Below, piece by piece: positions 9,661 through 20,425 of a stretch of 64,000 nucleotides of DNA (positions are counted from its first letter, which is position 1; each line of letters starts with the position of its first letter). Origin of the DNA: Euzebya rosea (lineage in GTDB: Bacteria > Actinomycetota > Nitriliruptoria > Euzebyales > Euzebyaceae). The translations under genes were made by a program, and so were the position numbers. The notes below the pieces were generated by a model. The model was given only the letters and a program-made list of their open reading frames with translations, ran no database searches and was not told the DNA's origin. The DNA is taken from the NCBI RefSeq assembly GCF_003073135.1, contig NZ_PGDQ01000004.1, positions 236,363 through 300,362 on the forward strand, written 5' to 3'.

Positions 9661-10347
9661 TCAGCCGTCCAGCTGTGGCATGTAGGTCGGGTCGATGGCG
9701 CGCAGGTCGTCGGTTGCCTTCTGGATGAGGGCCTCGGTGGCCTCCTTGACCTTCCTGGCGTTGCCCCGGTGGTCGTCGCCGGTCAGCCACACGGGCTGAT
9801 CGCTGAGGCGACACACGACGGTGCGTCGGCGCAGCGAGAACGCGGGCAGCTTGCGGCGCTTGGGCCACACACGCTCGGTCCCGACCAGGGCGATCGGCAT
9901 GACCGGGACGCCGGAGGCGACGGCCAGGCGGGACACCCCTGTCCGGACCGGGCCCATGGCGAGGGGCTGCTCGGGGTCCCAGTGCACGGTGCCCTCCGGC
10001 ATGATGCAGACGCTGTCGCCCTCCTTCAGGGCGGTGATGGCCGCGTGGAGGGAGCCCATCGGATCGGTCTTGCGGTACACGGGGATCGCGTCGATGACGG
10101 AGACGGCCCAGCCGTAGACCGGCATCTTGAAGAACTCCGAGGCGATCATGATCCTGGCGTACCAGCGGAAGTGCTCCAGCCCGATGACGGCCAGCGGGAA
10201 GTCGTAGACCGACCGGTGGTTGGCCGACATGATCCACGCCGGGTGGTCGTTGATGCAGGCGCCGCCGCGGAACTCGAAGCGGACGAACGGCAGGCTGAGG
10301 AGCCACAGAAGGCGCGAGATGCCTCGCAGGAGCAGCTGGGGACGCAT
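9661..10347 (-). CDS. plsC: 1-acyl-sn-glycerol-3-phosphate acyltransferase (PlsC-like)
   Basis: 228-residue membrane-associated acyltransferase that probably acylates lysophosphatidic acid in phospholipid synthesis. The HX4D catalytic motif is NHRSVYD, and the acceptor-binding motif is MPEGTVHW (PEGT instead of the common PEGTRS). An N-terminal hydrophobic stretch (ISRLLWLLSLPFV) fits peripheral membrane attachment. Start ATG at 10347 has TAGGGT 6 nt upstream and no ribosome site, so it is probably leaderless. That hexamer overlaps a 16-bp palindrome (10356-10371), suggesting repressor control. Members of this family are often several per actinobacterial genome, so the exact acyl acceptor is uncertain. 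Confidence 0.88.
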   Translation of the reverse strand: MRPQLLLRGISRLLWLLSLPFVRFEFRGGACINDHPAWIMSANHRSVYDFPLAVIGLEHFRWYARIMIASEFFKMPVYGWAVSVIDAIPVYRKTDPMGSLHAAITALKEGDSVCIMPEGTVHWDPEQPLAMGPVRTGVSRLAVASGVPVMPIALVGTERVWPKRRKLPAFSLRRRTVVCRLSDQPVWLTGDDHRGNARKVKEATEALIQKATDDLRAIDPTYMPQLDG

Positions 10348-10353
10348 GACACC

Positions 10354-10371
10354 ACCCTACGCATCCGTAGG
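10354..10371 (-). promoter_or_regulatory. Candidate plsC promoter -10 with overlapping operator palindrome
   Basis: On the minus strand TAGGGT (10354-10359) ends 6 nt before the plsC ATG. The perfect inverted repeat CCTACG-CATC-CGTAGG covers 10356-10371 and so overlaps the hexamer. Such a layout is typical of a repressor site (for example TetR-type), but no regulator gene is adjacent. This is inference from sequence symmetry only. Confidence 0.45.
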
Positions 10372-10800
10372 TTAGGCGGGAGTGATCCCCCTCCGGCCTG
10401 TCGGGCAGGGTCGAGTCCACCGCTGTCGTGGTGCCCTTCGCGCCGCCGAGCCGCGTTGTGTGGGGACGTGGGCGTGCGCGGGGGTGCCTCGACCGGTGCT
10501 GTTGGTCGCACCTCGTGGCGACACCGTGTGGAGCCGGGACCCGGCCGGGTCGGGCGCACCCGGCGGGTCGCACGTGACCGATCCCGTGGGTCGCACCTCA
10601 CAGCGACACCCGTGCGGAGCCGGGACCCAGCCGAGTCCGACACACCCGACTGGCCGCACGTGACCGATCCCGTGGGTCGCCCCCTGAAGCGCCAACAGGG
10701 TGGTTCGAGCCTGTACTGATCCGGGCGCTGACTGCTGGACGGCGATCTGTGGTCGCGTCGTGATGGACGGGTTCAGTCGCTTGCGATGGGGCCCGCCTCG
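10372..10800. other. 429-bp non-coding region between plsC and the HNH gene
   Basis: No convincing gene on either strand. The region contains the plsC upstream palindrome at its left border and a two-copy tandem repeat (10504-10680). The rest (10381-10503 and 10681-10800) shows neither recognisable genes nor strong promoter or terminator signals. Confidence 0.6.
10504..10680. repeat. Two-copy imperfect tandem repeat, ~86-bp unit
   Basis: GGTCGCACCTC occurs at 10504 and 10589, and the block CACGTGACCGATCCCGTG at 10571 and 10657, followed each time by GGTCGC. The units are 85-86 bp and share GGAGCCGGGACCC and several other blocks with scattered substitutions. A third partial start follows the second copy. 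The repeat lies downstream of the HNH/13E12 gene on its strand. It could be a residue of a duplicated intergenic element; nothing indicates coding. Confidence 0.75.
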
Positions 10801-12597
10801 TCAGGCGGCGAGGGGTGGGTCGCGGCTGATCTCCACGCCGCCCTCGGTGGTCCAGATGCGTTGGCCGGGTGGGCCGTGGAGCTGGTGGTTGCGTCTGGTC
10901 TTGTCCCGATGATGTGCCGCGCAGAGCCAGGCGAGGTCTGACAGCTTGGTGGTGCGGGTGATGGCCCATCCGGTGACGTGGTCGATCTCAAGGAGGTGGT
11001 CGGCGGTGCAGCCGGGTACCTCGCATCGGTAGCCGCGGGCTTCCAGTGCGGTGCGTTGGCGGGCGGTGACCTGTCGGCCGAGGTGGGCGACGGTGACGTC
11101 GGTGGCGTTGGTGATGACGTAGGCGATGTGGGCATCCAGCATCTGTTCGCGGACTGCGGAGAGTGCGACGGGGCCGATGCCGGCGATCTCGCAGACCTCC
11201 CCGTCGACGAGCTCGCCACGCACGAGGGCGGAGCCGTCGACGCGGATGATCACCTTGGTCTGCCGTCCGGAGGGTCGATGTCGCTGCGACGCCGGATGGA
11301 CTCCCGATCCGGCGTCGGGATCGGTGACGTTGAGCCCCGAGCCCTTCTGCTTGTCCGGGTCGTCGCTGGGCGGGGCGTTGTCGGTCCGGTCGGTCCGGCC
11401 GGACCCGTCGTGGATCGTGTCCGGGTCCTGGACATGGGCGCCGGGATCCGGCCCGTCGGCCTGGCGGCCGGGCGGCGGGCTGTCCGTGGTGGTGCGGCTC
11501 CGGTCCGTGCCGCCTGGAGCGTCTCGGCTCGGCTCGACGCCGCCCGTGATGTTGCTGCTCGCGTCGGGGCCGCCCACACGGTCACCGTCGATCGGGTCCG
11601 AGCTGTCGGCCCCGTCACCGTTGGCCGGGTCGGTGCTGCCGGCACCGTCGCCGTCGCTGGGGGTGGTGCGGCGGGCGTGGTCGGCGTTGAAGTCGGTACT
11701 GCCGGGGGTGTTGGAGTCGGTGTCGCTGGTGCCAGGGGCGTCGAGGAGCGTTGCCTGGACCGGCGCGTTCGTGGCGGCCGTTTGGCTGTCGCCAGTCCTG
11801 CCGCCCTCTGACTGCTCAGACGGCGGCCCGATGGCGGTCGAGCCGGCCGGAGACCCCACGATGCCGGTCGGGTCATGGGTGGGGTGGTCGAGCAGGTTGA
11901 GGAGGGCGTCGAAGCGGTAGCAGGCATCGTCCTCCCGACGGCCGGCGGCGTGGGCGGCACGAAACACCGCATCGTGCTCGCCCCGTAGCGCCGCCTCGAT
12001 CCGGGCACCCAGGTCACCGGGGGCCTGCAGGAACGCCTTCCACTCGCCATCGGTCTCCGTCCACGACCGAAACGCCCGCCGTGCCAGATGCCGACGACGC
12101 GTCGTTTCCCGGTCCGGGTCGGCAGCGGTGCGGATGTCACGCGCCTTCTTCCGCAGCTCCGGCAACGACTGCGAGGCCGCATCCACGATCAGCTCACCCG
12201 CCCTCTCGGGGGCATCAGCGACGGTCTCGGACACCACCACCGCCTGGTCGGTCGACAGGGTCCCGTCGGTCACCGCCCGGTCCACCTCCGGCTGGTCGAC
12301 CAGCTGCGCGGAGGTCTTCAGCATCTTCCTGGCCGCCGCAGGGGTGGTGCCGGTGGCGGTGGCGATCAACGTCACCGCATCCCTCACCCCCGCTGTGTGG
12401 TGGGCGTCGGCCTCGGCAGTCCGTCGGGCCGCCCTGGTGAGCATCCCATCGACGATCCGGCCGGCACGACCCAGGTCGGCAACCAGCCCGGCGATGTCGG
12501 GGTCGGGGATGGCGTCGGGGTCGAACCTGCTGGCGAGGGCATGGAGGTGGGTGACCAGCTCGGTCACCTCACCCGCCTCCACCACCCCTGACCCCAT
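10801..12597 (-). CDS. DUF222 / 13E12-repeat family protein with HNH endonuclease domain
   Basis: 598-residue protein of the actinobacterial 13E12 (DUF222-HNH) family. The N-terminal helical DUF222 region (about residues 15-235) is followed by a ~200-residue low-complexity stretch rich in Thr, Ser, Asp, Gly and Pro (about 240-445). The end of DUF222 (VIIRVDGSALVRGE, EIAGIGPVAL) and then the HNH nuclease come after it: RCEVPGC, LLEIDHVTGWA, WLCAAHHRDKTRR. The zinc Cys/His and the HNH His are all present, so nuclease activity is plausible. ATG 12597 is chosen over an in-frame TTG at 12684, because the TATACT promoter hexamer (12639-12644) lies between them. Function of this abundant family is not established; it is often linked with mobile or repeated DNA. 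Confidence 0.85.
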   Translation of the reverse strand: MGSGVVEAGEVTELVTHLHALASRFDPDAIPDPDIAGLVADLGRAGRIVDGMLTRAARRTAEADAHHTAGVRDAVTLIATATGTTPAAARKMLKTSAQLVDQPEVDRAVTDGTLSTDQAVVVSETVADAPERAGELIVDAASQSLPELRKKARDIRTAADPDRETTRRRHLARRAFRSWTETDGEWKAFLQAPGDLGARIEAALRGEHDAVFRAAHAAGRREDDACYRFDALLNLLDHPTHDPTGIVGSPAGSTAIGPPSEQSEGGRTGDSQTAATNAPVQATLLDAPGTSDTDSNTPGSTDFNADHARRTTPSDGDGAGSTDPANGDGADSSDPIDGDRVGGPDASSNITGGVEPSRDAPGGTDRSRTTTDSPPPGRQADGPDPGAHVQDPDTIHDGSGRTDRTDNAPPSDDPDKQKGSGLNVTDPDAGSGVHPASQRHRPSGRQTKVIIRVDGSALVRGELVDGEVCEIAGIGPVALSAVREQMLDAHIAYVITNATDVTVAHLGRQVTARQRTALEARGYRCEVPGCTADHLLEIDHVTGWAITRTTKLSDLAWLCAAHHRDKTRRNHQLHGPPGQRIWTTEGGVEISRDPPLAA

Positions 12598-12638
12598 ACC
12601 CCGAACCCCACCTCTCACCTGTCTCGATCGTGTGTTCG

Positions 12639-12644
12639 AGTATA
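12639..12644 (-). promoter_or_regulatory. -10 promoter element of the HNH gene
   Basis: TATACT on the minus strand, 42 nt before the chosen ATG; one of the few near-consensus -10 boxes in the window. The similar 14-16-bp blocks AACACCCGATCCGAGAC and AACACACGATCGAGAC flank it on both sides as an imperfect direct repeat, which could be an operator. No good -35 is visible. Confidence 0.5.
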
Positions 12645-12904
12645 CCGCCTCGACGGTCTCGGATCGGGTGTTTCCCCAGCTCAACCAGCATTTCGCACGA
12701 ATCGTCAGTGGTGATCGTCTCCGCTTCGTGGCTGCTGTTGGACACTGTCATCCAAGGCGGTCTGAAGTGGGCAACAACCCGACACGCGCGACGATGTGTC
12801 CCGATCCGGACACCTGTCAACAGTCCCGGAAGGAGGAGCTCGCATCCCGCGCTGCTGTCGCTGCAAGGTGCGACCGAAGCGGTTACCCCATCCGAACGCA
12901 CGAA
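12645..12904. other. Non-coding region upstream of the HNH gene
   Basis: Between the HNH promoter and the terminator of the aldo/keto reductase gene. I see no gene, RNA or clear repeat here. GC content is a little lower than in the neighbouring genes. Confidence 0.5.
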
Positions 12905-12926
12905 CGCCCCCGACGATGCGGGGGCG
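12905..12926 (-). terminator. Stem-loop terminator after the aldo/keto reductase gene
   Basis: Perfect inverted repeat CGCCCCCG-ACGATG-CGGGGGCG, 25 nt beyond the aldo/keto reductase stop codon on the minus strand. There is no long T run after it, as is common in high-GC actinobacteria. Confidence 0.65.
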
Positions 12927-12950
12927 TGTCGCGAGCGATGGACGGCAGGC

Positions 12951-13919
12951 CTAGCCGAAGATCTCGTCGATCCGGCCCATGACCTCGTCGTCGAGCTGGT
13001 CCATGACGTTCAGGGCCTTCATGTTCTCCGTGACCTGCTCGGGCCGGCTGGCACCCGTGATCACGGTCGACACGTTGGGGTTCTGGGCGCACCAGGCGAT
13101 CGACAGCTGTGCCGCCGTGCAGCCCAGGTCGTCGGCCACGGTCTGCAGCTCGCGGACCTTGGCGTTGGTCTTGTCGTTGGTCAGCATCTTCTGGAGCCAT
13201 TCGTAGCCCGGCAGGGTCGCCCGGCTGCCCTCCGGTACACCGTCCAGGTACTTGCCGGTCAGCAGCCCCGACGCGAGCGGGGACCACGTGGTCAGGCCCA
13301 GCCCGATGTCGTCGTACAGGCGGGCGTACTCCTCCTCGACCTTGTCACGCCACACCAGGTTGTACTGCGGCTGCTCCATCACCGGCTTGTGCAGGTGGTG
13401 CTTGTCGGCGATGTGCCAGGCCGCCCGGATCTCGTCGGCACTCCACTCCGAGGTCCCCCAGTACAGCGCCCGGCCCGAGCTGACGATGTCGCTCATCGCC
13501 CAGACCGTCTCCTCGATGGGGGTCTCGGGGTCGGGGCGGTGGCAGTAGATCAGGTCCAGGTGGTCCAGGCCCATGCGCTCCAGCGACGGGTCGATCGCCT
13601 CCATGAGGTACTTGCGGTTCAGCGTGTTCTTGCTGTTCACGCCGTCCTTGATGCCCCAGAAGAACTTGGAGGAGATCACGTAGCTGTGCCGCTCCCAGCC
13701 CAGCTTCTTGATCGCCTCACCCATGATCGTCTCGGACTTGCCGTCGGAGTAGATCTCGGCGTTGTCGAAGAAGTTCACGCCGTGGGCGTAGGCCTCCTCC
13801 AGGCACTCGGCCGCCTTGGCGACGTCGAGCTGGGGACCGAACGACACCCAAGAGCCGAAGGAGAGCACGCTCACCTTCAGGCCGGAACGTCCGAGTCGGC
13901 GGTAGGTCATGTCGGTCAC
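12951..13919 (-). CDS. Aldo/keto reductase (Kv-beta/YghZ-like)
   Basis: 322-residue NADPH-dependent oxidoreductase with a TIM-barrel fold. The catalytic tetrad is visible: Asp and Tyr in [11 protein letters not shown], Lys in VISSKFFWG, His in LIYCHRPDP. The cofactor-binding C-terminus shows [13 protein letters not shown]. Similarity is strongest to the group that includes bacterial YghZ/GSP69 and the eukaryotic potassium-channel beta subunits, which reduce aldehydes and ketones such as methylglyoxal; the substrate here is unknown. Start is GTG 13919 (weak GAGG site upstream) or ATG 13910, three codons later. It is divergent from the metallo-hydrolase gene and ends at a stem-loop. Confidence 0.92.
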   Translation of the reverse strand: MTDMTYRRLGRSGLKVSVLSFGSWVSFGPQLDVAKAAECLEEAYAHGVNFFDNAEIYSDGKSETIMGEAIKKLGWERHSYVISSKFFWGIKDGVNSKNTLNRKYLMEAIDPSLERMGLDHLDLIYCHRPDPETPIEETVWAMSDIVSSGRALYWGTSEWSADEIRAAWHIADKHHLHKPVMEQPQYNLVWRDKVEEEYARLYDDIGLGLTTWSPLASGLLTGKYLDGVPEGSRATLPGYEWLQKMLTNDKTNAKVRELQTVADDLGCTAAQLSIAWCAQNPNVSTVITGASRPEQVTENMKALNVMDQLDDEVMGRIDEIFG

Positions 13920-14045
13920 GTCGGTGCCTCGCAGTCAGTCAGGATTCGAACCGTCGGGCAGCCTACTGGCGACCCGACCTCGTGCATCCCTTACATGCCG
14001 TGCGAGGGCTGGTCGCACACACCGAGCCATGAGAGGATCGCCCCC

Positions 14046-14783
14046 ATGGAGACCATCGCGGACGGCATCGTGCGGCTGGGCAGCCGGCTGCACAACTTCT
14101 ACCTGCTCATCGAGGGGGGCAAGGCCACGGCAATCGACGTGGGGTGTTCCGGCGACCTCGGCACCCTCGTGGAGGGGCTCGCAGCCGAGGGGTTGACGCT
14201 GGACGACGTGGAGGGGGTCGTGCTGACCCACGCCCACGCCGACCATGCCGGCGCGGCCCGGGCGGCCGCCGACAAGGGGGTGGACATCCACGCCCACCGC
14301 GACGAGGTCGACCGCCTGCTCGGCACCTACGAGGGCAAGGAGGCGATCACGCCGCTCGACCTCCCGCTGTGGAAGCCGGTCGTGTGGAGCTTCCTGTCCA
14401 CCCTCGCCCGCCGCGGCGTCCTCAAGCAGCCCCGCCTCATCGACGTCACCGCGTTCGACGACGGCGACACCCTGGACCTGCCGGGCAAGCCCGTGGTCAT
14501 CCACACACCCGGCCACACCGAGGGGCACACCGCCTTCCACGTCCCCGACAAGAAGGTGCTGTTCTCCGGCGACTCGATGGTCACGATCGGCCTCATCGGC
14601 CCGGCGCCCGGCCCCCAGCTGATGCCCACGCAGTTCCACAACGACGCCGAGCTGGCCGCGGCCTCGCTCGAACGCCTCGAGGGCATCGACGCCGACATGG
14701 TCCTGCCAGGCCACGGCGACGCCTACAAGGGCTCACCGGAGTCGATGGTGGAGAAGGTGCGGGCCCGGCTGGGCGCCAGCTGA
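14046..14783 (+). CDS. MBL-fold metallo-hydrolase
   Basis: 245-residue metallo-beta-lactamase-fold hydrolase. The metal motif is LTHAHADHAGA (HxHxDH), the next ligands are in HTPGHTEGHTAFHV and LFSGDSMV, and the last is in VLPGHGDAYKG. All binuclear zinc/iron ligands appear present. The protein has no signal peptide. Family members include glyoxalase II-like thioesterases, lactonases and nucleases; the segment after the metal motif, with a tryptophan-containing helix (LPLWKPVVWSFL), does not point to one substrate. ATG 14046 has a GAGAGGA ribosome site about 9 nt upstream. A small membrane-protein gene follows 40 nt downstream, with its own promoter. Confidence 0.88.
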   Translation: METIADGIVRLGSRLHNFYLLIEGGKATAIDVGCSGDLGTLVEGLAAEGLTLDDVEGVVLTHAHADHAGAARAAADKGVDIHAHRDEVDRLLGTYEGKEAITPLDLPLWKPVVWSFLSTLARRGVLKQPRLIDVTAFDDGDTLDLPGKPVVIHTPGHTEGHTAFHVPDKKVLFSGDSMVTIGLIGPAPGPQLMPTQFHNDAELAAASLERLEGIDADMVLPGHGDAYKGSPESMVEKVRARLGAS

Positions 14784-14810
14784 CACCCGGCCACGCGGGC
14801 CGGTCGGGGG

Positions 14811-14816
14811 TACCGT
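14811..14816 (+). promoter_or_regulatory. -10 element, probable leaderless promoter
   Basis: TACCGT ends exactly 7 nt before the ATG at 14824, and no ribosome site is present. This spacing would start the mRNA at or next to the start codon. Confidence 0.5.
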
Positions 14817-14823
14817 GTACCCC

Positions 14824-15012
14824 ATGGACAGCTTGCAGACGATGCGTTGGATCCTGGTCAGCATGACGGCCACGGCAGGGGTGATCGCGTTCGCCCTCGG
14901 CTACGTGATCCCCGGGATCATCCTGCTGTTCGGCGTGTCCCTCCACGTCCTCCACTGGTACACCCACCGGGACGCCGCGCTCGGCGCCGGGCCCGCCGAC
15001 CCCCAGGGCTAG
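14824..15012 (+). CDS. Small membrane protein, 62 aa
   Basis: Short hydrophobic protein with two predicted membrane helices: about residues 8-25 (WILVSMTATAGVIAFALG) and 26-42 (YVIPGIILLFGVSLHVL). A short polar tail ending HRDAALGAGPADPQG follows. No family is recognised and no catalytic residues are evident. ATG 14824 is favoured by the leaderless -10 at 14811-14816. It converges with the histidine phosphatase gene. Function unknown. Confidence 0.6.
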   Translation: MDSLQTMRWILVSMTATAGVIAFALGYVIPGIILLFGVSLHVLHWYTHRDAALGAGPADPQG

Positions 15013-15067
15013 CCCACCGCGCCGACGGCACGCCCGGAAACGGCACCGCCCGAACGGCACGACCGAG

Positions 15068-15766
15068 TCAGGCGGTGACCGCCTCCCGCGGCAGGTGCGC
15101 CACGTCGGAGAAGTAGTCCAGCGCCCAGATCGCCCCGCCGGCGATCGGCCGGGTGCGCAGCACCGTCACCGACGCGTGGTCACAGGGGAACCGCTCCCAC
15201 TCCCAGGGCTGCGGCTCGAGGCCCAGCAGGTGGCTGGTGACCACCGAGTTCGTCCCGGCGTGGGCGAACACCAGCAACGACTTCCTGGCCCGTTCCTTCT
15301 CGTACCACAGGTTGTCGGGGTCGCCGCGGTGCCGCTCGATGCCCTGATCGGCCAGGAACTGGTCGAGGCCCTCGGTGACACGCTGGTGGAAGTCGATGAA
15401 GCGCTCCCCGCCGGGGGCGCCGTCCCACCACTCGTCTCGGGGACGGGCACGCATCTCGGCGATGATCCTGACGACCTCGGTCTCGGGCTGACCCTCCCAG
15501 TGGTCGGGCGACCCGATCTCCAGCAGCCACGGCAGCACCTCGGCCTCGGTGCCCAGCGCGGCCTCCACGACAGCGGCTGTCTCACGGGTCCGCCGTGCGG
15601 GGGAAGTGATGAGGGCGTCGAAGTCGGGGGACTCGTCGCTGGCCAGCCACTCGGCCAGCCGCTCGGCCTGGGTGCGGCCGAGCGGTGTGAGCCCCGGGCT
15701 GTTGGTCGACGTTCCATCGGGGTTGGCCCACGCCGGCTGGGCGTGGCGGACGAGGACGAGATCCAT
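15068..15766 (-). CDS. Histidine phosphatase family protein (phosphoglycerate mutase-like)
   Basis: 232-residue member of the histidine phosphatase superfamily. The phosphohistidine motif near the N-terminus reads VLVRHAQPAW (RHA rather than the usual RHG), the second arginine is in LITSPARRTRETA, and the second catalytic His is in LLVFAHAGTNSV. Length and motifs fit a broad-specificity phosphatase, not a glycolytic mutase. The ATG at 15766 has TAGGGT 8 nt upstream (15775-15780 on the minus strand), suggesting a leaderless mRNA. The glgX gene ends just upstream (15789), so read-through from the trehalose operon is also possible. The substrate is unknown. Confidence 0.88.
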   Translation of the reverse strand: MDLVLVRHAQPAWANPDGTSTNSPGLTPLGRTQAERLAEWLASDESPDFDALITSPARRTRETAAVVEAALGTEAEVLPWLLEIGSPDHWEGQPETEVVRIIAEMRARPRDEWWDGAPGGERFIDFHQRVTEGLDQFLADQGIERHRGDPDNLWYEKERARKSLLVFAHAGTNSVVTSHLLGLEPQPWEWERFPCDHASVTVLRTRPIAGGAIWALDYFSDVAHLPREAVTA

Positions 15767-15788
15767 GGCCGGGAACCCTATCGTCCCG

Positions 15789-17974
<2,186 letters not shown>

Positions 17975-17984
<10 letters not shown>

Positions 17985-20425
17985 TCCAGGAGGGCAACGG
18001 GAAGGACGGAAAGGGCGTCGGACAGGCGCACGCGGCCGTCCACGACGGGAAGGGAACGGTCGGTCAGGACATCGGTGACGCGGTCGACGTCACCGACATG
18101 GACGACGGTGTCGTCCCAGATCGCACCGATGGGCCAGCCACCGTCGGCCAACGCGAGCGGCAGGCGGGTGGCCACCGCGACGACAGTGGGCAGCCGGTCG
18201 GGGTCGGGGACGCCCAGGGGACCGTCGGTGGACGCGGTGCGTCGCAGGGCGGCGACGTGGTCCGCGGCCGCACCGTCGACTCGGGGCGTGTCGCAGCGGG
18301 TCGACAGGAACACCGCCGACAGGTCACGGCGAGCCCGCAGCGCCCGCTGGGTGACCAGCGTCTTCACGGCCCCGTCGTGCCACGTCTCCCGCAGCTCCTC
18401 GGCGTCGAGGGTCTCGGCACGGTGGCGCAGCTTCTCCAGCCGGCCGACGTCCAGCGGACGGCGGTTGTCGGGATCGGTCAGGCTGCCGTCCCACGTCTCG
18501 CAGCCGCGGTAGATGTCGGGCACACCCGGCGCAGCCACCTTCAGCAGCACCTGCGCGAGGCTGGTGCATGCTGCGGGCACGGCGATGCGGTCGACGAGGG
18601 CATCGATCCGCGCGCTTGCCGGTCCGTCGGCCAGCAACGTGTCGAACCACGCGAAGACCGCGTCCTCGTACTGCTCGTCGGCAGCGCGATGTGTCGTGTG
18701 CAGGGCGGCTTCCCGCAGGGCCTTGCGGGTCGAGTCGACCAGCCGATCGCGGTATGCCGTGGGGTGCTCGGCCGGCTCGAGGCCGCGGGTGGCCACCACC
18801 GTCTGCAGCAGCAGCCAGCGGGCATGTCCGTCGACCGCGTCGGCCTCGGGGCCGACGGAGACCGCCTCGAAGAGGTGCTCGAAGGCGTCGGGGACCTCGG
18901 CCAGCGCGGTCAGGCGGGCCCGCACGTCCTCGCTGCGCTTGGTGTCGTGGGTGGACGTCGTCGTGCCGGCCAGCGGGCTGCGCACCGCTCGGGTGGTCAG
19001 GAAGTCGGCCACCGCGTCGCGGGAGTGGACGGCGTCGAGCAGGGCGGCGTCGGCACCCACCTCGCAGAGGCCCGACAGGGCGACGTCGCGGAACAGCAGC
19101 CGGTCCTCGAAGCCCTTGGCTGCGGCGGGGCCGGTCAGCTGCTGCCAGCGCAGCAGCGCAGGACGGCCCTCGTCGGTGAGCAGCAGCCCGGCGACGGGCA
19201 CGGCCTCCGGTGCGCCGGCCTCGTCAGCGGAGCGCGCGGCGGCGCCGATGGCCGACCGGTCCGACACCGACGGTTCGCCGTCCTGGCCGACGTAGGTCCG
19301 GTAGCCGTGCAGGTGTGCGGTGAGGTACCGGACGCCGCGGCGCAGCAGCGCCTCGGACCGTCCGCCGGCGACCGGCAGCAGCAGCTGCACGACCCGGTCG
19401 ACCTCGGCCACGAACAGCTCGTCGAGCGCGGCGAGCTTCGAGCGGGCCAGCCGTGCCCGGGTTCCGAGCGGCATGTCGGTGTGACGGGCGAACGCCCGCC
19501 GGAGGGCCTGGTGGCCAGCCGGATCGGTCAGCCACGACTGCAGTGCGGCGTTGACCTCGTACCCGGTCGTGCCGTCGACCGGCCAGCCGCCGGGCAGCAG
19601 CTCGCCGGACTCCACGATCTTCTCCACGACCAGCCAGCGGTCCTCGCCGATGCGGTCGCGCAGCGCCTGCAGGTAGCCGGCCGGATCCCGCAGCCCGTCG
19701 ATGTGGTCCACGCGCAGCCCGTCGACGATCCCGTCCTCGACCCAGCGCAGGATCGTGTCGTGCACGGCGTCGAAGACCTCGGGGTCCTCCACCCGAAGGC
19801 CGGCGAGCTCGTTGACGGCGAAGAACCGGCGCCAGTTGAGGATCCCCTCGCCGTGCTGCCACTCGTGGAGGGCGTAGTGCTGCTGGGCGAGCACCTGCGT
19901 GATCGGCGCGTCGGTGTCGGTGCCCGGTGCGAGCGGCAGGCGCAGCTCGTGGTGGACCAGCATCCCGTCCTCGACACGCAGGTCCCCGTCGGCGATCGCC
20001 CGGTCGACGGACGTCCCCAGGACGGGCAGCACCAGCGGGCCGGCGTCGAAGTCGACGTCGAAGGTCCTCGCGTGCGGCGACTCGGGTCCTCGGGCCAGCA
20101 GGTCGGCCCACCACGGGTTGTCGGGCGAGGCCGCCATGTGGTTGGGCACGATGTCGAGGACCAGACCCATGTCGTGGGCGTCGACCGCCGCGCGCAGGGC
20201 CGCCAGTCCCTCCTCGCCACCGAGCTCGGGGTTGACGCGGTCGGGATCCAGCACGTGGTAGCCGTGCGTCGCACCCTCGGGCACGGCCTGGATCGGTGAG
20301 GCGTAGACCCAGCCCACCCCGAGCGCGTGCAGGTGGGGGACCAGGGCGGCGGCGTCGTGCAGCGTGAAGGCGTGCGTCAGGTGCAGCCGGTAGGTCGAGG
20401 TGGGGACTGCGGTTCGGCGGGTCAC
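17975..20425 (-). CDS. treY: Maltooligosyl trehalose synthase TreY (copy 1)
   Basis: 816-residue GH13 enzyme that rearranges the reducing-end alpha-1,4 bond of maltodextrin to alpha,alpha-1,1, making maltooligosyl-trehalose. The start [15 protein letters not shown] is the family N-terminus. GH13 region I is LDIVPNHMA, the nucleophile region is [13 protein letters not shown], the acid region is [10 protein letters not shown], then [12 protein letters not shown] and [15 protein letters not shown]. All signature residues look intact. The GTG start (20425) shares GTGA with the treZ stop, which shows translational coupling. The partner hydrolase TreZ is encoded immediately upstream and GlgX downstream. 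Confidence 0.94.

Noticed and set aside
10504-10680. Insertion-sequence ends
   Set aside because: No transposase is encoded in or beside the region, and no terminal inverted repeat or target duplication could be found by eye.
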